64,000 nt of DNA. Origin: Coniochaeta sp. PMI_546 (lineage: Eukaryota > Ascomycota > Sordariomycetes > Coniochaetales > Coniochaetaceae). Location: NCBI GenBank assembly GCA_021432605.1, contig MU271166.1, positions 1 to 64,000 on the forward strand. The letters are read 5' to 3'. The translations under genes and the position numbers were made by a program. The notes under the pieces are model-generated. The model was not told the origin of the DNA and did no database searches. It saw nothing but the letters and a program-made list of their open reading frames with translations. Shown here piece after piece: positions 1-12,535 of this stretch. Numbering within the stretch: position 1 is the first letter of the stretch; each line of letters opens with the position of its first letter.

Positions 1-1230
1 AAACTCCTCCTCGCTATTTGACTTGGTCCGTATATCGTTATCGTACCTACCTATCTCGATAGCTTGGTTTCGGTTACCTTGATTTACCAATCCTTCAACC
101 TTCTCTCATCTCTCATCAAACCTAAACTTCAAATCTCTATAACCTTTCGATTTCATCGTTACTCGGTATCAAACCTACCTTTAGCTCGCCCAAAAAATTG
201 TCAGAATACTTGCTTCTTCCCGGATACTCTTGGTATTTTATATCACCTTTGGCCCGTCAACAACCTTTAACCGCTTTCATCTCTTATTAGAACGTCAACT
301 TGCTTTCGGCTCGCCGAAATCTTATCAAAACACTTGCCGACTTCTTCTCGGATACCTTATTGGTATTTTGTATCACCTTCGGCGCGCTAAACAAAAACAA
401 ATCTAACCGCCTTTATCTATCATCAGACCTGATATTCGAGTCTCCGAAACCTCTCGATTTCCACCTGCCTTTAGCTCGCCACAACCTCAGCAGAGAACAA
501 TCTACGTTCCGCCTCGCCGGATTATCTGCTACCGTTATTTCTTCATTCTCGTACCCGGCTCGTAGAACGTCTTCCAACCACTTTTATCGAGCTAGGAACC
601 GAGAAACCAACCCAGATCAAACCTATTCTTCGGAACTATATACTTGCCTCGGATCGTTTCTTTACTCTACCTTACCTCGTTTCTTTACTCAACCTTACGT
701 CGTTTTTTCACTCAACCTTACGTCGTTTCTTTACTCAACCTCACCTCGTTTCTTCTATCTACCTAGAGTCGCTTCTTCTATCGGGCTCTTCCTACTTCCG
801 CTATCGAACCTCCGGCTTCTTCTCGACCTTTGGTTGGTTTCCATTCTGACCAGTCGTTATCACCTTTTCATTTTATTCGCGTTTCGGCGCAATTTCATTT
901 CAACAAGTCTATTATACGACAAAACGTTTGTTTCGCTTAATTATAACCGTAAATTAAACTTTACCCGCCGGTCTAGGCAATAGCTAATTCCGCGACGCGT
1001 CGCTAGGTATTATGCCGCTATCTCCAGACTTGACGGCCGGCGGCCCGACCGGGAAAACAGTGGCGAGGAGCCCTCGAATACTACGGCGTCTGCCTCTCGA
1101 CCAACTAGGTATGTGTGACCTGCCAAGCACGATTGCTACCTCTAAGGACCCTTGACTAACCCGTTGATCATATATAGAGACGTTACTTCTACGCCCGCCT
1201 TACAATATATTCTAAACCAGCGAGAATCCC
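1..1230. other. Pyrimidine-rich non-coding leader with diverged internal repeats
   Basis: The + strand is strongly C/T-rich and carries no convincing gene, although long frames stay open because the composition avoids stops. Two diverged copies of a block of about 85 bp lie near 181-268 and 304-390. Both run from an 'agctcgcc'-like start to a 'tatcacctt' motif, and a third start of the block is seen near 471. It probably is the leader or promoter side of whatever unit contained the helicase relic that follows. This is inference from position only. Confidence 0.45.
654..768 (+). repeat. 23-bp tandem repeat, five copies
   Basis: Five consecutive 23-bp units begin with tcgttt(c/t)tt and most end with ctcaaccttacg or a close variant (654-676, 677-699, 700-722, 723-745, 746-768). 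A partial sixth follows. Copies differ by a few mostly C/T changes. It is a small minisatellite inside the pyrimidine-rich leader. Confidence 0.75.
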
Positions 1231-1233
1231 AAT

Positions 1234-4200
1234 TTGTCCGACGGAGATATATCGGACAACGGTAAGGCCGTAGCCAACGTTATTGCGGCCGTGACGGAAG
1301 AAGAGCTCTACGATATGACGGATAAAGATATTGAAGATATCTCGGACGACGAAATAATCAATATGGCGGATTCCTCCCCGTCCGGCTCGGAAGATACTAG
1401 CGATGAGGAGGAGGAGGACGAGAAAGAGGAGGAATAGGAGGAGGAGGACCAGTCCCTATCCGTCTTAACGGCCGACAAGGTTCTATAGGCGGTTTCGGCC
1501 GCGATCAACTAGTTCGAGCGAATATAGGATCGTACGTATAAAGATCACGCCGCGTCGATTCAAGATCTGCTGGTCCGGGCCAACGATGAGAGCGACGGCC
1601 GTATGGCAAACTAGGCGCGCGGGTCGGAGAAAGAGAGCCGCCGTCTCCTACAAAGACTGAAAGACAAGATCGTAGAAGGAAGATACGAGACAAGCGAAGA
1701 ACTGGCCGAAGTCTTGCCTAGCTTAGAGCAGACCGTCTTCAATATTCGGCACGCGATATGGAGACAACATATTCTGGCCTATAATCCCGACGAACTATTC
1801 CCGCCGCCTAATAACGGTCCGACAACCTCTTCGGAAGATGAAATCATTCTATCGTTACGGAACTTGGTCAATAGCCACGGTAAGGACGTAATCGAGGTTA
1901 TAGGCGCGTAGTTTCCAGGTTCGAGCCGGGTTCTCAAGAAAGAGGCCGAGACGCGACTTTAGGCGAGCTTGCCAATAGGTGGACGTCTACGGTCGGACCG
2001 CCCTGGGATGAAACCGAGATCGATAGAATAGGGACCGTCAACCGGATCATCGATACAACAGTCTGCCGGTCTTAGCCTCGCGCCGTAACCGACTCCCGAC
2101 GTGTTGCTGCCGACCTTCCTTATTAATAACTAGACCGTTGGTAAGCCGCGTAAGCCCCCGGTCTATATCAACGCCTATGTTCGGGAAAAAATCAAGCCTT
2201 ATTAGATCGAAGGGGTTCGGTTTATATAGAAACGTCTCGTAAAGGTAAAGCGTAGCGGCATACTCGCTTATTCTATAGGTCTTAGCAAGATACTCCAGGT
2301 AATTACTACCCTCTCGGCCATCGTTAACGCGTGTTCGCCCGCCAATCGTATCACAGGTACCTACACTTAGGTGCCGAAATACTTGAGGTCGGTGAGGCAT
2401 ATGGTCCTATACCCTACGGGTATAGTAGATATATAGGTCAGTCAATTTCGGGAATAGACGCCGCCCAAACCCCTTGCCGGAGGATTATATGACGACGTTA
2501 CGACTGGGATTCTCGGATCTATATACTCATTTACATCTTCATTCAAGAAACTAGCAAGGAAAAAGATGATTCGGAGCTAGGTAGAGGATAAGGGGATTCT
2601 GGTGGTAGGGTATAAGATGTTCAGATCGTTTTACAACGACGATAACAATAGGGCCGATACAAAGCTGATCCTTCGGGAAGCTAACGTTATAATAGCTGAC
2701 GAGGCCTACGTATTCGGCAAGTACGAGTCGGAGCTGCTAACTCTTATCAAAAAGTTCGAAATATCGTCTAGAATTGCGATAACTAGTATACCGGTAACGA
2801 ATACGTTGATAGAATATTACGGTATCTTATCCTAGTAATCGCCAAACAAGTTTACGGATTACCTATAGTACAAAAAGGTATTACGTAGGACAAAGAAGGG
2901 TTTTTATAGAGATAGTTCGGCCCAGAATGACAAGAAGGCCAAGGAGGCTATAGAGAGTCTTCAGAGATACCTCGATATTGTCATGTACAGGGCCGTATTA
3001 GCCGAACTGGAACCTGGTTCTATGCCGAAGAAGAAAGAGTTCGTCCTATTTGTTAGCCTTACGACTCCGTAGCTCGATACGTATCGGGAATATATACGAT
3101 TGGTCCTCGGCTAGCCCGGCAACCTAGTTGGGAGCAGTGGTATAGGTAGGAACAAGGAGAACGAGAGGCCTAGGAATCTCAACGTTACGACGTAGACTTC
3201 GGTAACCTATCTTAGCTATCTCCTAGCTCACCCTAAGATATACTACGATCGATTGAAGGAGAAGGCCGAGATAGCGCCAATGGGTATTAAAAATTTCGCC
3301 GGCTTTCCGAACGATACTATTTCGCAACTGGTACGGCCGTTATACGGATACCTTTCCATACCCGCCGAGTCGAATAAGATAGACCTACTCAACCGGATCT
3401 TACGTAGTAATACGGAGGTTGGGGACAAGGTGCTAATCTTTTCTCAACGCCTAGCTATATTAGACTACCTTTCCGGGATACTCGAGGCGGACAACCGCCC
3501 GACCTACCGTCTCGACGGTTATATTATACAAAGGGAAAAGCTAGTCAATAAGTTCAATAAGGATATTCGACCCGTTATGTTTCTAATTTCTACGACCGTA
3601 GGGTCGGTTGGCCTGAACATCCAAGGGGCAAACCGTGTCGTCATCTTCGATTTCGGCTATACGCCGACGGACGAGCAACAGGCTATTACGAAGGCGTACC
3701 GTTTAGGCCAAGAGAAGCCTGTTTTCGTATACTAGCTACTCGTAGCCGAATCATTCGAACTATCCGTATACAACCGGTCTATCTATAAGCGGCAGTTCGT
3801 AACCAGAGTAATCGATAAGAAGGACCCGGACCCGTGGGCGCGGATCGGTGTTGAGCTTTTTAGTGCCGTAAGTATCCCAAGGCCCGCCGAAGGAATATAG
3901 CGATTCGCCGGTCAGGATCACGTTCTGGATAATATCCTGAGAGGTAGTCGGAACGGGCAGCTAGTCGATATGATGAGTACGGACGAGTTTGAGAGGGGAA
4001 GAGGGGGCCGCCTTATAGATGCGATAGACGTTATATCTATTAGTAACGATACCGACGACGCGGGCGGGAAAGGTTATAGTACGGACCAGCCGATAGAGAT
4101 CGATAGCGACAACGATGACGAGCCGGCGGAGGCGACTAGTAGTACCGGAGGTGGCCGTAGCGGGGAGGGTAGCGGCGAGGCCACTACTATAGATAGTGAC

Positions 4201-4236
4201 GTTGAGATGAAGGATGCTACTATTGTGATCGATTGA
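1234..4236 (+). pseudogene. Decayed SNF2-family helicase gene
   Basis: Reading along + frames gives an acidic N-terminus (Asp/Glu runs near 1234-1437), then SNF2 ATPase features. A stretch near 2600-2835 contains the motif II region IIADEAYVF and a following SSRIAITSIPVTN motif. The helicase C-terminal domain is clear at 3253-3735 (DKVLIFSQRL, STTVGSVGLN, AYRLGQEKPVFVY), and an acidic tail ends at a stop at 4236. Family members are DNA-translocating chromatin remodellers of the Rad54/ATRX type. The frame is interrupted many times by TAG and shifts frame around 1915-2600. Most interruptions fall where Gln (CAG) or Trp (TGG) would be expected, and the DEAH box reads DEAY (CAC to TAC), all as RIP predicts. 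RIP implies that the unit was multicopy, so it may have been cargo of a mobile element. Only the C-terminal domain is confidently identified. Confidence 0.72.
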
Positions 4237-4509
4237 GGAGGGTGGATTTGTTCAAGGGTTTAGGAATGCCGGGTATATATTCTTTTGTCGTAGATAGACG
4301 AATCTGTTGTATCAATTATTAGGGATTAAGGGTTATCTCTATATTGAAGGGTAGAGAATATAAGGTCTATAGTCCAATAGGTTATATCGTAGATAGGAGG
4401 ATTCTATAAGGTAGATCAACCAACCCATATATAGTATTGCTTCCGCTCCTTATCTCTTCTTCCACTTCCGTAACTCTTTGTCTCCGACGACTCACCAGAT
4501 GAAGCCGGC
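4237..4509. other. Spacer between helicase relic and copia relic
   Basis: AT-richer stretch with many TA dinucleotides and no frame. It should hold the leader or 5' LTR of the following element, but I could not match it to sequence downstream of that element, so no LTR is called. Confidence 0.3.
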
Positions 4510-7500
4510 GCCGTGGACATGGTCGAAACATCCCTACGCCCTAATGGTTATTACGACTACCGGATTCCGCTATGCTCGGTAGACTGCTTATAATAAACGG
4601 GGGCAAGGCTGCTGGGGTATGGAACACGGCCTTCTAGGTAGCCAAGCGACGCTCTTTGATAACGCCTACCGGCCTTCAGCCCGTTTTCGGACCTACTCGC
4701 CGTTAAGAACCGTGATAGGTGGTCGGGAATGATATAAAAAGGTGGCAGATCTGGCTTCTCGACCGTCGTTACTAGCCTTATCAACGGCGGTAGTAACCCC
4801 AACCAGATAGACCCGAAGGCTTTATACGATGATATCCAGAGAATCATCCCTGCTACGTCAAGGAACGCTATTGTTGAGCTTATAGAGGAGTTCTGCTACA
4901 TCAGGAGGAAGAACTACACGACCTTCTACAAGTTCTTAGAACGTATTCAATACCTTCGCCGGAGGCTATAAGAACTCATCCCAACTCTTTCGGATAAGGT
5001 TTGTATCTGGATTGCTCTCGCTGGTATCAAGGAATATCAGTTTTATACCTATCTCATGATACAACAGAAGGAAGGGAAGCTCACCTAAGAGAAGTTCAAC
5101 AGGGAGTTGACCGTTGAAACGAACCGAGAAGGAACTGACCCTGCGATACTTTTCTAGAAGCCCAGTTCTTTGTCAACAACGACTTATGACAACAATAAGC
5201 CTTAAGGAAACGAGGAGAAGCCTTACCACGCCTATTACGATAGATATCACGTTAGAAGAGACGACCGTTATTAGAAACTCCATCCGGAACTGAATACTAG
5301 CTGGCGAAAGAACCAGAAGAACCGAGATGGGAGGGAGGACCGAGATATTTAGAACCAACGACCTTCCTCTGGCTCCATGAAGTTCCAAAATGGTATTCAC
5401 GGCGCCATGCTTCAACTCCCGGTTGCCTAGAGATCCCAGGCCTCTTCGCCGTACCAGATCGGTAGAGATACCCTTATTCTCGATTCTAAAACCTCCCTCG
5501 TACACGTTTAACGATAAGAAGTAGTTCGATTCGTTAAAAGTACTTGAGAAACCCGATTTCTACGCGTTAGCCAACAAAGGCGACGTCGTAATCAGCTACG
5601 AAGGCACCGCTCGCTTTACTATACGCACTTCAGCTAGAGAAACAGTTGATTTCGAAGTAGGAGCAGTTTACTCACCAAACGCGCCCTATAATCTAATCTC
5701 ATCTGGAAAGCTCAGGTCTGACGGCGCTATTGTCGATAGAATTCGCGATCTTCTCGTAATAAAAGACTCCCGTAAAGAACTTGCCTAACTAGACTAGGTT
5801 ATTAATATCGCTGTTCTCCGAAACGTTCAGCTTCCCCGGAAGAAACTACCTACTCCTTAGGTCGCGATAGCTTCAGTTTCGTACGACGTGATATATTAAC
5901 GACTAGGCTACGCCAACAAGAAAGCCGTTATAAAGGCTTGCCGCGATACCGGTATCACATTCTTATCGAAAGAGATGGATTCTTATTACTATAACGCTTG
6001 CCTTATTGCCAAGGCCATAGACGACATCCCGAAGGAAACAATAGAGGCGGTTTACCGAGCCTTTAGCGATGGTTCGCGTTGATGTGATTTAGTACGAAGT
6101 AGGCCACCTCGGTTTCCAGTTTACCACCTATTTCCTCGACGTTGCCCGTGGATTCTACTGGTTGAAGTTCTACAAAACGAAGGGCGAGGCCTAGGAGAAA
6201 CTGAAGGAGTTCGTAAGGCAGATAAAGACCTAGATAGGGATTACCGCTCAGAACGTCGGCGTCGATAGAGGCCCTAAGTTTGGTCAAGGAACGAAGCTAT
6301 TCAACAAGTTAACAATCCGTAAATGGATGAAATCTGAAGGAATCAACCTCATCGTACCCACGCCTCATACCCCGTAGTATAACGGCCATAACGAACGTGC
6401 CGGAAGAAGTATCGCCATATACGCCAGAACGTCCCTGATTGCTTTAAGACTTCTAACAATCTTCTGGCCCTTTGCGGAGGAAACGGCTGCTTCGATTCTA
6501 AATCTGCTGCCCTCGAGAACCGATCCGGCTGGAAAGTGGCGTTCTCCGTAGGAGAGGTGGGCCACCGGGTTGGAACTGCCTTTGAAGGATAGGAAGCCTT
6601 ATATCAAGTATCTTCGAATCTACGGATAAACGGCGTACGCCTATATCAAGAAAGAATACTATCGTTAGTACGACAAGTTCGTTACAAGGGCGAGGAAAGG
6701 TTATCTTGTAGGATACGACGACGACCACGGTAGGATCTATTGGGTTTATTTCCCAGATACCGATAAGATTCGCCGGGCTAGAATTGTGAAGTTTCGCGAA
6801 AATATCTCCCTAGTGCCTAATTCCTCTACTCCTAAGCCTCAAGTTGAAGTTGTTTTTGATAATCCTAGCCTTACTAATAAATATTTACTAGGCTCGAGGT
6901 ACGATTCTGATAAAATCGATGAGATCTATCAAGAGAACGAGAACAAGAATCAGTCTGTCCAAAACAAGCCGTCTGAGGCGATCACGGCGATTGAAACCTT
7001 CTTACGAACCGATCGTCCCCTACCCTCGCCGGAACCTACCCCCGAACTCGAATAAACCGCCCCGACCAACCGAGAACACTCTGGAGATACCGAGACTGTG
7101 GAAGAGACCGTTGGAAGCGAGGATAATATCTGGGAAGAGGAGGAATCTGATGGATATTATCACGATGATGATAAAACGGTTTCTAAAGCGAGATCTGAAC
7201 AGGACGACGAGCTCCAGTCTAAGCTCCCAATTACGCCAGTTTCCGCCGCGGCCGCGTCTGCCTAGAACGACCAAGTCCTTAAGCGGCGTACTCGAGGCAA
7301 GACCAAGACTCTAGGATTCTATAAGAACCTCGCCGGCGCGACGTATAACAAAGATAGGCAACCACTACTTACTCTATACCGTCTAGATGGACTACAAGAA
7401 CCCCAGAAGGACGACGACGGCGAGGAGCCTCCCCGAGAAGCCTACGTCACACTTTTCCAAGCCCTAACGATAGCTAGGATAGACTAGAGCATTCCAAAGA

Positions 7501-9065
7501 ACTTTGGGCAAGCTCGGAAGCGCCTAGATTACTATACGAACTGGCTCCCTACGATAGAACGCCAGATATAATAACTCATATATCTACACACCTGGGATCT
7601 GGTGGACCGGCCCAAAGGTGCTAAGGTCTTGCTAGGAAAGTAGGTGTACGACCGTAAGTTTACTATCGACGGCGACGTTATTAAACGCGCGCGCTAGGTA
7701 GTCTGCGCCAATTTTGTAGATGATGATAGCTGGGGAAACGCCTACGCCGTAGTCGCTAGCGCAACCACGTTGAGGCTTTGCCTAGTGATCACGGCTGTTC
7801 GAGATTTCCGTCTTTACGCCTACGACTTTAATATAGCTTTCCTAAATGCCAATATGCCTAAGGGCGTTAAGGTTTACGTAGAACAACTATATAGACTTTC
7901 AAAGGGAACGAAAGTCTGTCTCCTGCGCCGAGCACTCTACGGATTCAAGGAGGCCCCTCTCTACTAGTTTCTCACGATAGTTCCAGTGATAAAGAAGCTG
8001 GGCTTTGAACCGTTTAACTCGGACCTTTGCCTATTTTATAACAACAAGATCGACGCCTACGTTGTTCTATACGTTAACGACTTAATGGTTTCCGCAGCTA
8101 CACCAGAGATTGCCCAAAAGACCAGGGACCAATTACAAACCTTCTTTCAGTTGAAAGACCTCGGCGAGGCCAAGTCGTTCTTTGGTTACGAGATATATCA
8201 CGACAAAACCACCAAACGTATCTATCTCTCGCAAAAACGATACTACAAACGGATACTTGAGGAATTCGGCTATGATCAGCCCAATAGAATGGCAACTCCG
8301 TGGCCCTAGGGTCTACTACTTCCGAAAACCATCTCTGAGGAAGACCGGGTTGACCTGGAGACCTAGAAGGATTATATCAAGAAAACAGGGAAACTTAACT
8401 ATCTCGCTATCGGAACTCGAGCGGATTTGAGCTTTACAATAAGCAAACTTTGCGAGGCGAACGTAGTCCCTTCCAAGCAATACTACCACCTATTAGCATA
8501 CGTTTTTCGTTACCTTAAGAAGACCATTAACCTCTACGGCGTTTACGGAGGCAAAGACTACAGCCTGAAGGACTTGAAGCTGATTGCCTACGCGTATACG
8601 GCGTTTGTAGACTATCCGTTGACCCGGTACTCAACCGGACGCCATATGGTGATCCTGGCTGGAGGCCCGGTCTTCTGGAAGTCAAAGAAGCAAACGGTAA
8701 TAACGACTTCATCTACGGAAGCCGAATTCATCAACCTCACGCCGGCAGGTATTAGCCTCAACTAGACTAACAAGACGCTAGGAGAATTTGGAGCTCCTTA
8801 GCCTACGTCCGCCTTACTACTAACGGACTCAGCAAATACCTTGATAACGGTCCTAAATCCGTTAAACAGCGCCAGTACTAGATCTATTGATATTCGTTAC
8901 AAATAGATTATCGACCAAGTCGCCAATAAGCAAATCCGTATGGAACACCTTCCGGGCGACGAGATGGTAGCAGATGGCTTAACCAAGGCTCTAGGCCGTA
9001 AGAAGTACGCTAGGTTTGTCAAGCTACTTAATTTGGTACCTGTTCCACGCCCAATTACGGAGTAA
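4510..9065 (+). mobile_element. Broken Ty1/copia (Pseudoviridae) retrotransposon relic
   Basis: Pieces in the copia order protease-integrase-RT are visible. A gag-like region lies at about 4560-5160, a protease-like region near 5510-5780, and an integrase core at about 5900-6700. Copia-type reverse transcriptase is at 7580-8310 (FNIAFLNA, RRALYGFKEAP, VVLYVNDLMV and LSQKRYYKRILEEFG motifs). RNase H is at 8427-9060, with the family's SSTEAEF motif. That the integrase precedes RT separates it from Ty3/gypsy. It is broken by dozens of interruptions with a RIP-like pattern. I found no LTR pair, so the outer ends are uncertain; the 3' end may extend to about 9260. It is an old, non-functional copy. 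Confidence 0.88.
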
Positions 9066-9215
9066 ATAGAGGACTTCGAGAATGAGGGGATGACGGGAAG
9101 GTATCTATTTACTTAGACTGTATTTATTTACTCTGAGACTGGTGATGGCCTTATTTTTTCCCCTTTTAGTAAGAGTAATACTCAGGAGAATAGTGATGGC
9201 CTTACTTTTGCCTGA

Positions 9216-9640
9216 TTAGGTAAGAGTGGCTGGCTTGAGGAAGGGTGTTGGAGATATAGGCCCGTGCCCTACGGATCTCCTAGTTAGCCACGCCATCCTT
9301 TCCCTACCTAGATAGCTAGTTAGCTGGATCGTCTTCGGTTTCGGAAGATCCTCACCGAATATATCATATACGCGTTTTGCGCCTCTAAGTTGGAAGCCTA
9401 ACAATTTCATCTGTAAAGCTAAAATCCGTTGTTTGCCTTTTCCCGAGCGTCTAAATATCATCTCGGTTCCTTAATTCGGGTCCGTACCAAGCCGGCGTTG
9501 GCCTTATATTTTCCCGGAATATTGTCTCCACTTCGGTCCGTATTTTAGCTCCGAATCTTCGAACTCCCCAAACTCAACTACTTCCACTACTACGTCTTCC
9601 TATTGAACCATCTTCCGTAGGCTTCAACTATCGTCAATAA
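9216..9640 (-). pseudogene. Unidentified decayed coding-like stretch
   Basis: The minus strand reads as a basic, coding-like segment, with a stretch including KQRILALQMKLLG and AKRVYDIFGEDL. It continues upstream with one or more stops of the TAG type. I do not recognise the family. It lies between the copia relic and the intact three-exon gene. It could be part of another repeat or of a captured gene. Confidence 0.3.
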
Positions 9641-9991
9641 ATAGCTTTCGGGCTCCTTCTTGTTCTTCCGTACCTCTTTAATAGGCTCAAATAGCGTAAA
9701 CGATCGTTAAGTAGATGAGTGGTAGTAGGAGGCGCGGTTTATTGCTCGTAGTAGTTGATCAGATTCTCGTTTCGGGCGGGTATTCGACAACAGACGAATT
9801 TCGTACTCGTTTCGTACCTCTTCTTCTTCTTCCAACAAGTAATCTCGATTGCCTTCGTACCTCTTTTTCTTCATCCTATAAACAATCTCGGTTGCCTTCG
9901 AAACCTCGTACGCCTTGATCCTACCTTGCCCTACCGCTATCTTCTTTTATCATTCCTTCAATTGAACTCATCAAATATCGCGCTTTTCTAG

Positions 9992-11087
9992 ATGTCTTAC
10001 GTTCTCGACGATCTTACTAAGCCTTCTACGAAACGACCGCGCCTTGCTAAAACCGCTAGTGATGCTTTGGGACTGCTTCCCGAGCCCGGCGATACTCTTG
10101 CCGCCGGCGAAGAGAGTCTTCCTAGTTCCTCTGTTGCTAACAATTCCCTAGAGGACGAGCCCGACACCGCCTTTCCCGTTTTCAACGAGTACGATACCGC
10201 TACTGCCGTTGGTACCGAATCTAACGCCGCCTTTGCCGTTGGTAACGAGGTTGACAAAATCGCTGATCTTGCCGCCGACGAAAAGACTCTTCTAGGTCCC
10301 GCTGTTGCCTATATTTCCCTAGTAAACGAGCCCGATACCGCCTCTAACGTTAGCAACGAGTCTGACACCGCCTCTACCGTTGGTAATAAGTCTGGCGGGT
10401 TTTCTGACGGCGAGTCCGATAACGCCTACGTTCCGCGTACTCCTTCCAAGCTTGACCACTCTTCCGAACCTTCTCGCTCCTCCGTAGAAGACTGTATTAT
10501 CGTCCGTATCGAGCTTCCTAGCAACGTTATAAAGAACGCTCGTCCTACCCCTACTACGGGCAAGAAGACGTAAGTTTATTATTTGGCCCTAGGGACTCTT
10601 TCGATTACTGACGTAAACCAGTCCGAAGAAGGGCAATCTGCGCGACGAATCTTATATTGCGTATGTACGTTCCGCCCTGGCTAGTTTGTCCGATAGCGTT
10701 TGTTACGATGTCGCCAACTCTAATGCCTGCCGCTATTTCTATTACGCCCCTAACGGCACTTGTCAACCTATACCTGAGCTTGCGGCCCGCGCTGTTGGCG
10801 AGTTCTTGGAAGCTATAGACGATAGACATGAACCTCGCGAACGCGTCAGTTTCTTCTAGATACTCTTTTGTAGATGGTCTTTACGCTAACTGCCTCCTTC
10901 TTAGAATATGAAGATGTTTCGGGACCGCGTTCGTATCTTCCTGAAGGAGGCCGACAATGTTGCTACGCGTAATACGGAATGGGTCTTACGTGATTTGGAT
11001 GGGGGCGAGGATTTGCGTATGGCTGAGGCACGTTCGCGCCTCGCTAACGCGGAAGAGATCATTCGTAAGGTTCGCCAGTCGCTTTGA
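9992..11087 (+). CDS. Hypothetical three-exon protein, apparently intact inside the RIP island
   Basis: Three exons join in phase: 9992-10569, 10622-10844 and 10905-11087, giving 327 residues. Intron 1 runs from GTAAGT to CCAG with a CTGAC branch site. Intron 2 runs from GTCAGT to CTTAG with CTAAC. Exon 1 ends in phase 2 and exon 2 in phase 0, and the frame is open throughout. The N-terminal half is low-complexity and acidic, with loosely repeated units of the type DTA..V.NE(S). The middle has a compact region with Cys residues (CYDVANSNACRYFYY). The C-terminus is charged and probably helical. There is no signal peptide, membrane segment or family I recognise. A C/T-rich leader precedes the ATG (9715-9990). 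Its intactness among decayed neighbours suggests that it is single-copy, recent or under selection. Whether it is expressed is unknown. Confidence 0.62.
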
Positions 11088-11989
11088 GAAGACCAGACTG
11101 GCTTATAGCTGTAATTTGGCTATTTTGATATTGGTTACGCGGCCTACCGCTATCGAATAGATATTATACCCCTTCAAGGTATTGATAAAGTGTGTCTGGT
11201 ATGTTCCGATATAACAACTTCCTACTAAGCGTAGTTCTCAGTTGACCGTGTATACTCGTCGGTAGGACTATAGTTATCCTTCATACTCTTCTTTGTCATA
11301 GGTAACTAGATATCCAAAATGTTGAACAATATCTTAGCAAGGGTATTCGGCAGCTAGGGCGTTCAACTGGCAACCGGCGTAGTTAGGGCCAAGGGGCGGA
11401 GACGGATTCGGCAATTACCGTAACGCTAGGGTTATAACGTTGTAGGGGCAATTACGGATGAGGCGGGGTTGCTACGGGGACGACGCGCTTAGGTAGATAG
11501 GGCGCTACGATAACGTGTTTACGATAAGATTGACAACACTAATAATTAACAAACGCGCTGAATCAAGACAAATAGATACGTAGCGTGAGGATATACTAAT
11601 ACTAACGAAAAAGAATAGAAATGGAGATAACTGTTTTATTATAGACGAGGAGGAATATTCTTACGAGTAAATACTTACTTTAACAATATCTTTCAGAAGG
11701 CAGAAAATGAATTTGTACGTAATATAGATAACCTTAAAGACGAACCTCTAACCAAAGGCAGAAAATAGTTATAAAGAAGAGATGTGACTGATAAGCTTTG
11801 GGCAAAGTGTTCTTGGACGAAAGGAGAGGGAAAGACGAAAGCTCAGGTACGGACTCTTTAACGGCGAAAACCCAAGCCAGAGACAGGATACACGTCTCCA
11901 AACAGGCTAGCGGAAAGGGGAGAACGAGGAACAGCTAATACACAACCCATTTAGGTTTGAGTTGTCGGGCCAGAGGTCGGGGAACAGTA
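11088..11989. other. Gene-free interval in the repeat island
   Basis: No open frame of note on either strand. The sequence is TA-rich and CA/TG-poor like the rest of the island. Nothing identifiable is seen. Confidence 0.5.
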
Positions 11990-12535
11990 CTATATAAAGA
12001 GATCTGCTAGGGAGGTCGTATATGGCAGAGGCTTTAGAGGAGAGAGATCTGGTAAAGTACGGACTAGGAGAGAGGTCTTAGAGCTGGCGAGAGAGGTCTG
12101 CCAGGGAGGTCTCGGTTGAAAGGTCTGGTCGAGCACAGACCGGGGGAGAGGTCTGCCAGCGAGGTCTTGGATAAGAGAGGTCTTGGGCAGGAGAGAGGTC
12201 TGGTCGAGCATAGACCATAGAGAGAGGTCTTGGAGCTGGCGAGAGAGGTCTACCAGAGAGGTCTCGGTTGAGAGGTCTGGTCGGACACAGACCAGGAGAG
12301 AGAGGTCTACCAGGGAGGTCTTGGATGAGAGAGGTCTTGGTAAAGAGAGGGCACAGACCAGGAGAGAGGTCTGGTCGAGTATAGACTATGGAGAGAGAGG
12401 TCTGCCAGGGAGGTCTTGGATAAGAGAGGTCTTGGGGAAAAGAGGGTACAGACTAGGAAAGAGGTCTGGTAGCGCACTGTCCAGTTGTAAGAGAGGTCTC
12501 GGGCCAGAGAAGGTCTTGGTAGAGAAGTCTGCCTA
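11990..12535. repeat. GAGAGGTCT-rich minisatellite
   Basis: The octamer-to-nonamer core (ga)gagaggtct recurs more than 25 times with short variable linkers (ctggtcgagcatagacc, tgccagggag, cttggataag). They are arranged in irregular higher-order units of roughly 45-90 bp. The open frame on the + strand is a by-product of this repeat and is not a protein. The tail of the array leads directly into repeat copy A, and a shortened version precedes copy B (15541-15660). Confidence 0.8.

Noticed and set aside
300-983. 227-residue open frame at the window start
   Set aside because: It begins at a TTG, its sequence mirrors the pyrimidine-rich tandem repeats, and it lacks domain or codon character. It is open because stops are rare in C/T-rich DNA.
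4237-9300. LTR pair of the copia element
   Set aside because: A TGTTGGAGATAT motif at 9246 looks LTR-like, but I could not find a matching copy upstream, so no LTRs were called.
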